Assembly: GCA_016935315.1 (NCBI GenBank) | Contig: JAFGRD010000026.1 | Coordinates: 33,285-97,284, forward strand | Length of the DNA: 64,000 nt | Direction of reading: 5' to 3' | Source of the DNA: Pirellulales bacterium | GTDB lineage: Bacteria; Planctomycetota; Planctomycetia; Pirellulales; Thermoguttaceae | Shown here: positions 52,901 to 61,896 of the stretch, in pieces | How the letters are laid out: each line of letters begins with the position of its first letter | How positions within the stretch are numbered: the stretch's first letter is position 1 | Position numbers and translations under genes: made by a program | Notes under the pieces: model-generated | What the model saw: the letters and a program-made list of their open reading frames with translations, nothing else | The model's database searches: none | What the model was told of the DNA's origin: nothing

Positions 52901-55900
52901 GAAAGAATGCGTAAGTGTCGACGCCGTCCGGGCTGCGGCCCTCGGAAACGTCGGTGGTTTGCGAGAAGAAGATGATCTGGTCGATCTCGCCGAGCGCGGC
53001 GTCGTACAGGCCGATCATCTCCTGCTCGGGTGAAAGCTGGAATCCAAGGTGGTTGGAGCCCAGCGTCGTGTCGCCGTCGGCCAGAAACACGGCATGGCCG
53101 CCCGCCGGAACGAAACTCAGCGGTACGATCTGGTGCTTATCGCGCTGGGTATAGGGATGGTCGGTCAGATACAGCCCGGCCAGCGATACCGGCAGCGGAT
53201 CGGGGTTGTAGATCTCGATGAAATCGCTCGCGAAGAGCACCTCGGCGTCGGCCAGCCATTCGTTGATCTTCAGTTGCGATGGATCGCCGCTGCGGGCCGC
53301 CGCGTTGGCGCTGCCGAAAGTCGGCTCGTTCAGCGCCCACTGGGCGTCGTGGCCGACGCGCCCGATCGACAGCCCGGGCACCTGGTGGCCGAACTCAACC
53401 GAATCGACCAGTCCGCCACCCTCGGCCGCCGGGGCGAACAGATAGAGACCTTCGCCGGTTCGCGTCAGTCCGAAGCCCACGAACAGTTGCAGCGGATCGT
53501 AGGCCGTGCCGCCTTCGATCTCTTCCGGATTGAACGTGCCCCGCTGATCGCCGTAGAGCACGAGATAGCCGCCCGGGGCCATCGTGGTCGCCGCCGGCAA
53601 ATCGGCGGGAAAGACGAACTTCTGCGGATCGTTCGGGTCGTCGCTGAGGCTCATGCCCGCCAAATCCACCGCCACGGGCCCGTCGTTGCGCAGCTCGATC
53701 CTGTCGGCCGCCGTGACCGGGGAATCGGGGTCCTCGGCGTTCCATGCCAGCACCTCGTTGATCAGCAGTCGGGCCAGCGAGGTGTCGACGGTCCAGGTCA
53801 GCGAGGCGGTGGCGTCGACCTCGTCCTGCCAGACGCCAGCGGAGTTCCTGCCGACGGCAAACAGCGTGTAGCTGCCGTCGGTCAGGCCGCTCAGCTCGAC
53901 GGGCGTGTCGACCGGCTTCTCCGCGCTCCAAGCGCCGGCGCCCAGGCGATACTTGTAGTGCGTGATCCCGGGGCCGCCCACGACGAGCGTGGCATCGGTT
54001 CGCGAAGTCAAAGCGGGCGGCTCGCCGGAAATCGACGCACCGCCGGGCACCATGGCCCCCATGTCGAGTCCGTTGGACCCGGCGCCGAAGGCGGGCGAGC
54101 CGGGCAGCAGGCCAAACGCACCACCGCCGAGATCGACCAGGCGGGCATCCTCGGCCAGGTTGCCCACACCCAGGTCCATGATCGTCCCGGGGCGGCTGCC
54201 CACCGCGTCGGTCGCGTGCTCAGGCGGCAGCAGCGTGCGGTGCATCTGAAGCAGCGTGGTGAACTCGGGATCGGTGGGATGGTAGTCGATGTTCTTGAAG
54301 ATGGGCGTGGCCATGCCGACCAGGATGTTGCCGTCGAGGTAAGCGCCGCTGCCCGGGCCGTGGACGGACGTGCCCCCGATCTCGTAGAACTGGATCAGCC
54401 CCAGGGTTGTATCGACGAAGAGGTTGTTGACGACCGTGGCAAACGCATCTTCCTTCAACAGGATCGCGTGATCGTTGTTGTAGAAGACGTTTCGGACCAC
54501 GGTGATCTCGGTGCGGTTCGCCTCGCCCGTCTGCGGCAGCCCGGTGGCGATGGCGTTGGAGGTGGTCGTGCGGCCGGTGTTCAGATGGAAGTTCATGAAC
54601 AGGTTGCCCTCGATGTGCGCGTCGGTCCCGTCCAGATCGAGTCCGTCGTCGCCGCCGCCGAGGAACACGTTGTTGAGCACCTGGAACACGGGGCCCGGTC
54701 GGTCGGCGCCCAGGAAGTCGATCACGTCGTCGCCGCTGGTGCTGGCTTCGAACAGGTTGCCGTCGAGAATCAGGTACTCGTCGCCTTCGATATACTCGCC
54801 GTGGACCACCTCGCCGCTGGCGATGCCGGGGAAGACGGAATTGCGGGCCAGCAGCGAGGGGTGCTCGACCTCGATGATCGTCTCGTCGGTGCCGGCCCAG
54901 GTCATGGTGTCGACCAGCAACTGGGAGTGGTCGACCAGGATCGATTCGCCCTGGGAGTCGCCGAACTCCATGTCGACGTAGCACATGCGGCTGTCCGCCA
55001 GCGAATCGACCAGTGCCACGCCGTCCCAGTGCGACGTGCTGCCCGGAACTCGCGTCAGGCGGATATGCTGATACTCGCTGCCCTCGGCCAGCAGCCGTCC
55101 ATGGACGGTGATGCCCGTACCGGCGTCGAAATACAGGTTGGTGCCCGGCATGATCGTCAGCGTCGCGCCGGCGTCGACAATCACGTCGCCGAGCACGTGA
55201 TAAGGCCCGCCGTCCGGCGAGAGGACCGTATCGGTGGCGATGTGGCCGCCGGCGAAGTCCCGCACGTCTTTCACCGAATCATCTTCGATCGGCTTGACCG
55301 CGTCGTCTTCATCGGGGACGCCGACCGTCGGGAGCGCCCCAGCCGGTGCAGCCGCCGCCTCGACCGTCCACGTCAGCGAGGCGTTGGCGTCGGCCTCGTC
55401 CTGCCAAAGGCCGGCCGTGTTGCGGCCATAGGCGTAGACCGTATAGTCCCCGTCGGCCAAACCCGTCAACTCGATGGGCGTGCCGACCGGCGTCTCGGCA
55501 CTCCAGGCCCCGCCGTTGACCCGATACTTGTAGTGTGTCATGCCCGGCCCCCAGACCGTCAGCGTGGCATCGGTTTGCGAGGTCGGCGAGGTGGGCTCGC
55601 CCGAAAAGGCGGGACCGGCCGCGACCAGACCGCCCATGTCGAGCCCGTTGAGGCCGGCGCCGATCGCGGGCGAGCCGATCTGCAAGCGGAAGTCGCCGCC
55701 GGCCGGATCGACCAGCAGCGGATCGCCGGCGACGTTTTCGCTGCCCAAGCCGAGGAACTCGGCAGGCACGATCGATTGATCGACTGTAATCGCCGGGTCG
55801 GGATCAGGCGGCACGGAAATGTGGTTCTCGAACAAGGCAGCCATGTCCCAGAAGATGTTGCCCAGCAACACGGCGCCCGCGCCGGGATCCACGTCGCGGT

Positions 55901-58900
55901 TCGGTTCGTCAAAGTTGATCGAGGCGATCGTGGCGCCGACGAACGTGTTGTTCTCCGCGACCATCGACGACTGCTCCTTGAGCAGCACGTCATGGTCGTT
56001 GTCGAGGAAGAAGTTCCGCACAACGGTGATTTCCGCGGCGTCGCTGCCGTTCTGGCCGGTGGCGATGGCGTTCGAGCTACTATCCCGCGGAGCGTCCTGG
56101 TGGAAGTGCATGAAGACGTTGCCTTCGATGTGGGCGTCCGTGCCGTCCAGATCGAGCCCGTCGTCGCTGCCACCAAGGAACACGTTGTCGAGAATCTGGA
56201 TCACCGCGTTGGGTAGCTTCCCGCCGGTGAAGTCGATCACGTCGCTGTAGCCGGTCGTCGTGCCAAACGTGTTACCCTGGAAGACCAGGTAGCCGTCCGA
56301 GGGAATACCGCTGCCGTGGACTGTCTCGTCGTTGTCCGTGTCGGGGAAGACCGAATTGCGCACGATCACGTTGGAGTCATGCAACTCCAGGGCCGTGTCG
56401 TCTGTCACATTCCAGGTCATGTGGTCGATCAGCACCTGGGATGCATCGATGCCGATCGAATGTCCGGTGCCGTTGGCGTCTTCCATGTCGACGCAGACCA
56501 GGCGGCTGTCGTTCATCGAGCCGTCGAACTCGATGCCGTCCCACGTCGTGGCGTCCGGATTCCGGGTCAGCAGAATCCGCTCGGTTTCGGTGCCTTCGGC
56601 CACTAACCGGCCCTGGATCGTCAAGCCGGCCTCTTCGCTGAAGAAGACATCCACGCCGGGCATGATGGTCATGGTGACGCCGTCGGCGACAACGACCGGG
56701 CCGGCCACGTAGTAGGGGCCGTCGTCGAGCACGAGGTCCGCGACGAGCGTGCCGCCGGGGATGTTCTTCGAGAGGAAGCCCGGATCGTACAACACGTCGA
56801 AAAACGCCCGCCGAAGCAGGTTGCCCGTGCCGTTGGGGCCGTCGAACGTTTGCACCGTCACCCGGTTGATGCCCTCAAAGAGGAACAGGCCGGTCGGTGC
56901 GACCGTGCCTTCGGCGATCAACTCCGGCTGCATCAGCAGGTCGGTGTCGCCGGCCGTCACGTTCAAGGCGTGAATGGCCAACACGTTGTTGCCCGCCCGC
57001 AAAACCCCCAACGAAGCGGAAACATCGATGTCCTCGAGGATCACGGCCTGGGCGTTGTCCCGCTCGGCCGAGGCCGTCATGTCGTATGTTGGGGGATTCT
57101 CCGCGTTGCGCCGGGCGATTTCCGTGCCGTTGAGATAGGCTATGAACCCATCGTCGTACTGTATGCTCAGCGTCAGGGTGTCGTACTCCGCGGGATCGTC
57201 GACCGCGAACTCCACCCGGGTCCACAATGACGCGCTGACGCCCTGCATGGCCGCGGCGACGTCCGTCGCGATGATCGCCTCGAACGACGGCTGGCTGTCG
57301 CTGAAGCCCAGCCCCAGTCTGTTGGCCACGGCCTGGCCGAAAGGGACCGTCATCTCGGGATTCTCGGCCCCTTGGCTCGTTTGGTCGTCGCGGGCGAAGT
57401 CGGCGGCCGAATCCTGGTCGGCGGCGCCGGTGCGCTTCAACCACGAGAGCGGTCCCGCGGGCGCAACCTCTTCCAGCCGGATTCCCGCCAGACCGTAGCC
57501 CTTGTTGCCGTCGGCCGGTCCCAAGGGCGTGTCGCCGGTGAACTGCGTGGAGACCACGGAGAACGCGCCGTCGGGTCCCGGATCGATGCCGGTCCAGGCG
57601 GCCACGTAGCCTTGGCCCGCCAGGTCGTTGACGCCCGTATTGATCGCGACTTCGGTGGGGCTGACGACCAGCACGCCGGTGCCCGAGCTGTGGGCGGCCG
57701 TGGCCGATTCGGCACCGACGAGGGTAACCAGCGTCCAACGATTGGTGTAGCTGTCGCTGCCGCGGATGGCCGTGCCGCTGAAGTCGTAGGTGACCACGTC
57801 GCCGGGGTCGAGGCCGGAGAATGCGTGGACGTATTGGGCCGCTGTGCTCAACTCGATGCTGGAGCCCGTCGCCGAGGTGAAGTCGACGAACCCGTCGAAG
57901 ACGGCCGCGGCGTCGGTTCCCGCGGCGGGTCCGTTCGACGTGCCGCCGAAGCTGGCGCCGACCTGCGAGGTCGTCAGCGTGACGCCCGTATCAAGCCCGG
58001 TGTTGACGTCCTTGAGCACGCCGGAGGCGACACCGCCGGAATTGGCCGCGTACGTTGTGGCGCTGGCATGCGTGCCCGCTCCGATGATGTGGTCGTTGAA
58101 AGCGACGAATCCGGCGTCGATCGGCTCGCTGCCGGTGCCGACCGTGCCCACGGCAGCTCCCGCGTCGCTCCATTGGTCGCCGGCGGCGATGCCGGTGAAC
58201 GGGCCGTAGTCGATCGCCATGGCCGCGATTTCCGCGTCGCCGTATCCCCAGGCCACGAAATCCATCACCCGGCCTGCACCGTCGAGGATCATCACCCACC
58301 CGGGACCCTCCGGATCCCAGAGAATCTCGCTCCCCCAATACGCGTCGGCCGGGTCGTCCGTCCGGTAGAGGACCTCGCCCGGGGCAATCGAAGCCGGCAG
58401 GTTCCAGGCGGTGGCGCCGACCGTGTTGATGTCGCCGGCCGCGGCGGCGTTGACCAGCACGGACCAGCCCGTGGCGTCGATCGACGCGCGCGAGACGTTC
58501 TCAATCTCGACCATCCGCGTCTGTCCGGTGGAGATCTCGGTAATCAGCAGACCGGCGCCGCCGGAGATCGTGACGTCGCTCCAATCGCTGTCGTCGAACT
58601 CCGGCGTGGTCCAGGAGTGCCCGTCGTCGCCGGCCGTCGGCACGTGATAAGTCACCGCGTCGCCGGCCGAAACCAGCGTATCGGACACACTGCCGCCGGG
58701 CCTCTGCTCCAGCGACCAGGTGCCGTCGACCGGCGACCAGTCGGCCGGCATCCCGTTGACCAGGACGGACCCCGTCTCGGCCGCCGGCGCCGTGCCGTCG
58801 AGCGTCTCGGCGGCCAGGTTGGTCAGATGATACCCGCCCTGCAACGGAAGGCGATTGCCGGGATCGATCGTCAACGAGTCGGGAATTACCGAGAGCACGT

Positions 58901-61550
58901 AGGCGTTGCGGGCTTCGGTCCAACTGACCATCTGCGCCACGGTGGAAGCCGGCACGTAACCGTCCAGAGCGTGCTGCAGCAGCGACTGTATCCGCGCCGG
59001 ATTGAAGACCGTCGCGATCAGGTCCTTCAGACGGGCATAGTAGCGGCCCACGAAGTCCGGATGCGTCAGGAACCGGTCGATCACGGGCTCGCGGGTGGCG
59101 GCAAAGATCGAGGCGGTTGGGCTGGCGCCGGAGCTGCCCAACCCCAGAATGGTATCCAGATCGTGCGAGATTAGCACGAATCGCGGGTCCTCGACGCCGC
59201 AATACATCGCGTAGTCGTCGCCATAACCGTTGCCCAGGTTGGTCTCGTTGTTGCCGATCAGCGCTTGTACGGCAAACCACCGCAGCCACTGGTCGACGTC
59301 GATCACCTCGGCGACCTCTTCGGCGTAGGTGGCGTCGGGCGCGTTGCTGAGCACATCGGTTAGGTGAATCAGGTCGGACCAGTCGTTCTCGGCCGTGTTC
59401 GTGGTCTTCGAATAGCCGGCGTTGACGTAGGCCTGCGGGTCCGTGCCCAAGTAAGTCAGATCGGCGGCGTGGGTGTCGGAAACACCGCGGTAAACGTTGC
59501 CGGCCGCGTCGTCGGGAAACTGCTGCTCAGCGAAATCGGCGTCGGGCACCTGCAGGTGGACGTAGGAGCCGTACATCACCGGACCCGTCTCGGCCAGGTT
59601 CTCGCCGTTGACGCGGACCTGCATGGCCAGGGCGTCCTCCGCCGCCAGCCCCGCCACACGCATGATCGCGCTGCCGGCGAACTGCAAGTGCGTGTACTTG
59701 CTGTTGACGTTGATTGCCGCCACGCCCTGCCACGGGCGTTCGCTGACGAAGTTGACTCGATAGTTGTTCGGCGGATTGTCGCGGGAGCCCTTGCCGCGGT
59801 TGCGCACACCGACGTTGTAGCGCACCTGCATGCCCGTTCCGCTTACGCTGACGAACGTGGCGTTCATCTGGGCGTTGCTGTTGCTGTCGTTCTCCGTGCC
59901 CGGCGGTCCGCTGCCGTTGCCGATGTCCTCCAATTCGGCCCGCTCCGCCTCGGTCATGATCAAGTGGTACCCGGGCTGGCCGTGGGGATCCCAGACGGCA
60001 TCGGGATCGAACGCGTCGTCGACCTGGTAGAGCAGGTTGGCAGCCTGTGCGTAGACCGGTTCCTCGGCGGCTGGCCAGGTGCGGGCGGCGGCGGGCCAGG
60101 TCCGCGCGTTGGCCGCTCCGTCGGTCGCCTCGACGTAAAACTCGACGATCGTACCGTCAGGCTGCGCCGGCAGGACCGCGGTGTAGACCCCGTCGCCGGG
60201 CGCTGCGTCGCCGTTCCGGCCGTCGTCCAGCATCGGCACGGCGATGAAATCGGGCGTCTGATCAACGCGGTAGGAGACCGTCGCCGTCACACCGGTTGCC
60301 GACTCGTCTCGCAGCCGGGCGCTCACCGTGACCGGATCGGTGGAACGGGGCACAACGGGAAGGTGCGCGACCTCCAGCACCAGCGGGGCCACGTCCGCCG
60401 CGGCAACCGAATTGGCCGCGCCGGGCGTCGGCCCCTGGCCCGGATCGCTGGCTGCCCAGTTCTGGCCGGAGCTGTTCGACATGGCCACGTTGATCAGCTC
60501 CAGCGATTGGCCTTCGCCGTCGTGTGCGGCCGTCCAGATCCAGCCGGTATGGCCCAGGTCGTCCGGACCTTCCTCCCGAATTGCCCAATCGCCTTCGTCG
60601 GCATAGCGGACCCGATCGACCGGGGTCCCCACGGAGTTGACCAGCTCGATGGCTTCTCCACGGTTGCTCAGCCGGCCCGTCCATCCACCCACCGCGGCCG
60701 TGCCCGGGGCTACGGGGTAAGTCTGCACGAACGTCTCGACGTCGGCCGCCACCACGAGGTATTGGCCCGGGGCAAGGGTCACTTGAGGAACATCGGGAAA
60801 CGTGAAGTCCACGCCGTTGCTGAAACGCCAGCCGGCCAGGTCGACCGCCTCGGCGCCCACGTTCAGCAGCTCAATGTATTCCTGCCGCACGTTCTCGCCC
60901 ACGACGTCGCTAGGCGGATGGTACATGATCTCGGTGATCACGATCGGGTGGTTCGGATCATCGACCGGCTCTGTGGCATTGGGCGCCCCCGGCGTGGGCG
61001 ACGTGAAATAACCTACGACCGTTAAGTCGGGCGAGAGCCCGTAGGAGACGTCCTCGTACTGCTGTGGAAACTGGGGCGCGTAAGCGAATTCGACGGTTGC
61101 GCCGTCGGGCTGAATCAGCGCCAAGTATTCGCCCCCGCCGGCCAGTTTGAAATTCGTGTGCAACTCGCCCAGCGGGTCGCGGCGGTTCTTCCCGGAAGCA
61201 AAGACGACCCGGTACTCGTACGGTTGCAGCGTGACCGCGGGAAGCTGCCATTGCGTCGGGACAGTGGCGTCGTCGGTCAGGTACCAGCCGTCGAGGCCGA
61301 CCGGGGCGGCCGTGGGGTTGTGGATCTCGATCCAGTCGGAATGGTCGCCGTCCCCGTCAGCCAGCACATTGTCGTTGAGCGCCATCAGCTCGTTGATCAC
61401 CAGCGAACTGCCGTCAAGCACCAGCCGCGGCTCGAGCGATTCGACCGCAAGCCGGCCGGCCTGCCCTCGTGACGACGCGCGCGGCCCTGGCACGCGACGA
61501 CGCAGCACGTCGCGCGCCGTGACAAGGCAGCTTCTGAGATTGCGCAGCAC
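49968..61550 (-). CDS. Giant secreted LTD/CotH/beta-helix/dockerin protein (3860 aa)
   Basis: GTG start with GGAGG five bases upstream. LEPRLVLD lies at residues 39-46. Order: LTD 1 (about 50-160), LTD 2 (about 200-300), a CotH-like domain (about 530-890, with LISHDLDTILG), LTD-like and beta-sandwich segments (about 1000-1600), a right-handed beta-helix (about 1611-1870) with DGLDLDGTDAHIEGN, and a YKYRVNGGAWS module (about 1997-2060). A second copy of that pair follows (about 2117-2383 and 2517-2587). Then come five LTDs (about 2597, 2760, 3083, 3243, 3393), the HVFYN block (3583), paired dockerins (about 3733-3790) and a WLYEFE tail (3825). It is probably a cell-surface or matrix protein; calcium binding by dockerins and beta-helix adhesion or lyase roles are inferred. 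It is among the largest bacterial proteins. Confidence 0.87.
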   Translation of the reverse strand: MLRNLRSCLVTARDVLRRRVPGPRASSRGQAGRLAVESLEPRLVLDGSSLVINELMALNDNVLADGDGDHSDWIEIHNPTAAPVGLDGWYLTDDATVPTQWQLPAVTLQPYEYRVVFASGKNRRDPLGELHTNFKLAGGGEYLALIQPDGATVEFAYAPQFPQQYEDVSYGLSPDLTVVGYFTSPTPGAPNATEPVDDPNHPIVITEIMYHPPSDVVGENVRQEYIELLNVGAEAVDLAGWRFSNGVDFTFPDVPQVTLAPGQYLVVAADVETFVQTYPVAPGTAAVGGWTGRLSNRGEAIELVNSVGTPVDRVRYADEGDWAIREEGPDDLGHTGWIWTAAHDGEGQSLELINVAMSNSSGQNWAASDPGQGPTPGAANSVAAADVAPLVLEVAHLPVVPRSTDPVTVSARLRDESATGVTATVSYRVDQTPDFIAVPMLDDGRNGDAAPGDGVYTAVLPAQPDGTIVEFYVEATDGAANARTWPAAARTWPAAEEPVYAQAANLLYQVDDAFDPDAVWDPHGQPGYHLIMTEAERAELEDIGNGSGPPGTENDSNSNAQMNATFVSVSGTGMQVRYNVGVRNRGKGSRDNPPNNYRVNFVSERPWQGVAAINVNSKYTHLQFAGSAIMRVAGLAAEDALAMQVRVNGENLAETGPVMYGSYVHLQVPDADFAEQQFPDDAAGNVYRGVSDTHAADLTYLGTDPQAYVNAGYSKTTNTAENDWSDLIHLTDVLSNAPDATYAEEVAEVIDVDQWLRWFAVQALIGNNETNLGNGYGDDYAMYCGVEDPRFVLISHDLDTILGLGSSGASPTASIFAATREPVIDRFLTHPDFVGRYYARLKDLIATVFNPARIQSLLQHALDGYVPASTVAQMVSWTEARNAYVLSVIPDSLTIDPGNRLPLQGGYHLTNLAAETLDGTAPAAETGSVLVNGMPADWSPVDGTWSLEQRPGGSVSDTLVSAGDAVTYHVPTAGDDGHSWTTPEFDDSDWSDVTISGGAGLLITEISTGQTRMVEIENVSRASIDATGWSVLVNAAAAGDINTVGATAWNLPASIAPGEVLYRTDDPADAYWGSEILWDPEGPGWVMILDGAGRVMDFVAWGYGDAEIAAMAIDYGPFTGIAAGDQWSDAGAAVGTVGTGSEPIDAGFVAFNDHIIGAGTHASATTYAANSGGVASGVLKDVNTGLDTGVTLTTSQVGASFGGTSNGPAAGTDAAAVFDGFVDFTSATGSSIELSTAAQYVHAFSGLDPGDVVTYDFSGTAIRGSDSYTNRWTLVTLVGAESATAAHSSGTGVLVVSPTEVAINTGVNDLAGQGYVAAWTGIDPGPDGAFSVVSTQFTGDTPLGPADGNKGYGLAGIRLEEVAPAGPLSWLKRTGAADQDSAADFARDDQTSQGAENPEMTVPFGQAVANRLGLGFSDSQPSFEAIIATDVAAAMQGVSASLWTRVEFAVDDPAEYDTLTLSIQYDDGFIAYLNGTEIARRNAENPPTYDMTASAERDNAQAVILEDIDVSASLGVLRAGNNVLAIHALNVTAGDTDLLMQPELIAEGTVAPTGLFLFEGINRVTVQTFDGPNGTGNLLRRAFFDVLYDPGFLSKNIPGGTLVADLVLDDGPYYVAGPVVVADGVTMTIMPGVDVFFSEEAGLTIQGRLVAEGTETERILLTRNPDATTWDGIEFDGSMNDSRLVCVDMEDANGTGHSIGIDASQVLIDHMTWNVTDDTALELHDSNVIVRNSVFPDTDNDETVHGSGIPSDGYLVFQGNTFGTTTGYSDVIDFTGGKLPNAVIQILDNVFLGGSDDGLDLDGTDAHIEGNVFMHFHQDAPRDSSSNAIATGQNGSDAAEITVVRNFFLDNDHDVLLKEQSSMVAENNTFVGATIASINFDEPNRDVDPGAGAVLLGNIFWDMAALFENHISVPPDPDPAITVDQSIVPAEFLGLGSENVAGDPLLVDPAGGDFRLQIGSPAIGAGLNGLDMGGLVAAGPAFSGEPTSPTSQTDATLTVWGPGMTHYKYRVNGGAWSAETPVGTPIELTGLADGDYTVYAYGRNTAGLWQDEADANASLTWTVEAAAAPAGALPTVGVPDEDDAVKPIEDDSVKDVRDFAGGHIATDTVLSPDGGPYHVLGDVIVDAGATLTIMPGTNLYFDAGTGITVHGRLLAEGSEYQHIRLTRVPGSTSHWDGVALVDSLADSRMCYVDMEFGDSQGESILVDHSQLLVDTMTWAGTDETIIEVEHPSLLARNSVFPGIASGEVVHGEYIEGDEYLILDGNLFEASTSGDDVIDFLGADRPGPVFQVLNNVFLGGGDDGLDLDGTDAHIEGNLFMNFHLNTGRTTTSNAIATGLPQTGEANRTEITVVRNVFYNNDHAILLKEDAFATVVNNLFVDTTLGLIQFYEIGGTSVHGPGSGAYLDGNILVGMATPIFKNIDYHPTDPEFTTLLQMHRTLLPPEHATDAVGSRPGTIMDLGVGNLAEDARLVDLGGGAFGLLPGSPAFGAGSNGLDMGAMVPGGASISGEPPALTSRTDATLVVGGPGITHYKYRLGAGAWSAEKPVDTPVELSGLTDGSYTLFAVGRNSAGVWQDEVDATASLTWTVDTSLARLLINEVLAWNAEDPDSPVTAADRIELRNDGPVAVDLAGMSLSDDPNDPQKFVFPADLPAATTMAPGGYLVLYGDQRGTFNPEEIEGGTAYDPLQLFVGFGLTRTGEGLYLFAPAAEGGGLVDSVEFGHQVPGLSIGRVGHDAQWALNEPTFGSANAAARSGDPSQLKINEWLADAEVLFASDFIEIYNPDPLPVSLAGLYLTDHPYTQRDKHQIVPLSFVPAGGHAVFLADGDTTLGSNHLGFQLSPEQEMIGLYDAALGEIDQIIFFSQTTDVSEGRSPDGVDTYAFFPLPTPSVANPGVSVTTTPLIGIVDVWAYDQSGEDLDTAWREPGFVPDAPWPTGAALLYVEGSAMPAPKSTPLSLGDPQVTTYYFRKTFTLDADPQEVMLQMSTVIDDAAVFYLNGHEVWRLGFNSDTVVDYQTEADRSVGNAVYEGPFTISTEHLQQGENLLAVEVHQVSSTSSDIVFGLTLDATVTAQADARITRGLELLAGLRVTEVMYHPADDGSAEFIELQNVGETTLDVTGVRLAGGVAFAFPPLLLAPGEYVVVVQDRAAFADRYDSGINVAGEYTGNLSNSRDEIVLQLPVPLEAAVLRFEYNDAWYPTTDGGGYALEIRDPAAKPANWRDAESWQAGTLPGGTPGTADGQPAIDVLINEVLTHTDPPLVDTIELHNTTADPIDIGGWYLSDSDADYLKFRIPEGTTIPAFGYVVFDEDDFNPTPLDPGPNDFALDGAHGDEVYLVAAGPDGKPTRFVDYVILGAAKNGESFGRWPNGEGPLYPMSQRTLDPAHGENSGPRTGPVIISEVMYNPGDVTGADDLEFVEIVNPTDAAIDLTGWRVRDGIEFDFAPGDTLGAGRYLVLVPFDPADADQMQAFDAHYVPECGAGKGVADWAEVRGPYVGQLGDDGATIRLQRPDEPPLGEPDFIPRLLEDEVRYDDAAPWPAETDGGGLSLRRVEPYSWGNDAASWAADTPTPGALAYTCSAEVVGRHVFYNRSAFDGNNAAANAQDDNAIAADKQPLLPGQTATFANYTSYVRGINGVMIDIQGLPQGTALEADDFLFRVGNSNDSGTWDTAPAPTGISVRPVAGGDRVTLVWDDYAIAKQWLQVTVLATADTGLLTDDVFYFGNAVGEAGNSTLDARVNATDMLLARNNPRNFLNPAEIDFPYDFNRDARVNATDMLIARNNQTHFLNALKLITVPGVKSAESASLDAGWEKTIAEEAATPQSSLAAMAWLYEFERLQAKPSPAKDAEATDQAIGALLADLR

Positions 61551-61836
61551 GACTCCCTCCTACTTTTGACGAGTGAATGTTCCGAACGTCGACACGGCGA
61601 TCCGCCTGGCAGCGCACGGTGCAACGCAGGTTCCTTTGGCGCAGGACTGTTCCGTTAATGCCGGGGGATACGCCGACGTGGTTGACGCCTGCCGTGTCCA
61701 TGTGCGAGGGCGGCCGATGTCAACACAAGTCTCGCGCAGCAGAGACTCCTCGCCCGATGCTCTCGGAAGCCTCGATCACGCAGCGTTCGAAAGACCCCGC
61801 GCGGCCCGCGCGCGGACCCCCGAATCCTACGGGTTC
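61551..61836. other. Long leader region of the 3860-residue gene
   Basis: About 285 bp between the proposed promoter and the GTG start. No protein-like frame or RNA family is seen. It contains GC-rich segments that could pair with each other and the GGACTGTTCC copy at 61644. Whether it is a regulatory leader is unknown. Confidence 0.35.
61644..61653 (+). promoter_or_regulatory. GGACTGTTCC motif in the leader of the 3860-residue gene
   Basis: An exact copy of the 10-mer on the plus strand, inside the expected 5' leader of the minus-strand gene that starts at 61550. The degenerate copy at 61868-61881 lies in the gene's own orientation. Confidence 0.35.
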
Positions 61837-61881
61837 ATTATGATCGGGATCTGCCGAATCTGCAAGCTTCTCGAATAGTCC
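61837..61881 (-). promoter_or_regulatory. TTGCAG-N17-CATAAT promoter of the 3860-residue gene
   Basis: On the minus strand, GGACTATTCGAGAA (61881-61868) precedes TTGCAG (61865-61860), a 17-bp spacer and CATAAT (61842-61837). The hexamers, spacer and flanking bases parallel those upstream of the 26512 gene. A start near 61830 would give a leader of about 280 nt. Confidence 0.5.
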
Positions 61882-61896
61882 GTTAACGAAGCCGTC

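Noticed and set aside
53049..56216. A 1055-codon open frame opposite the 3860-residue gene, and others of 500-750 codons nearby
   Set aside because: All are antisense to well-supported LTD and beta-helix coding sequence. They have biased Arg/Gly/Val/Asp composition and no recognisable motif.
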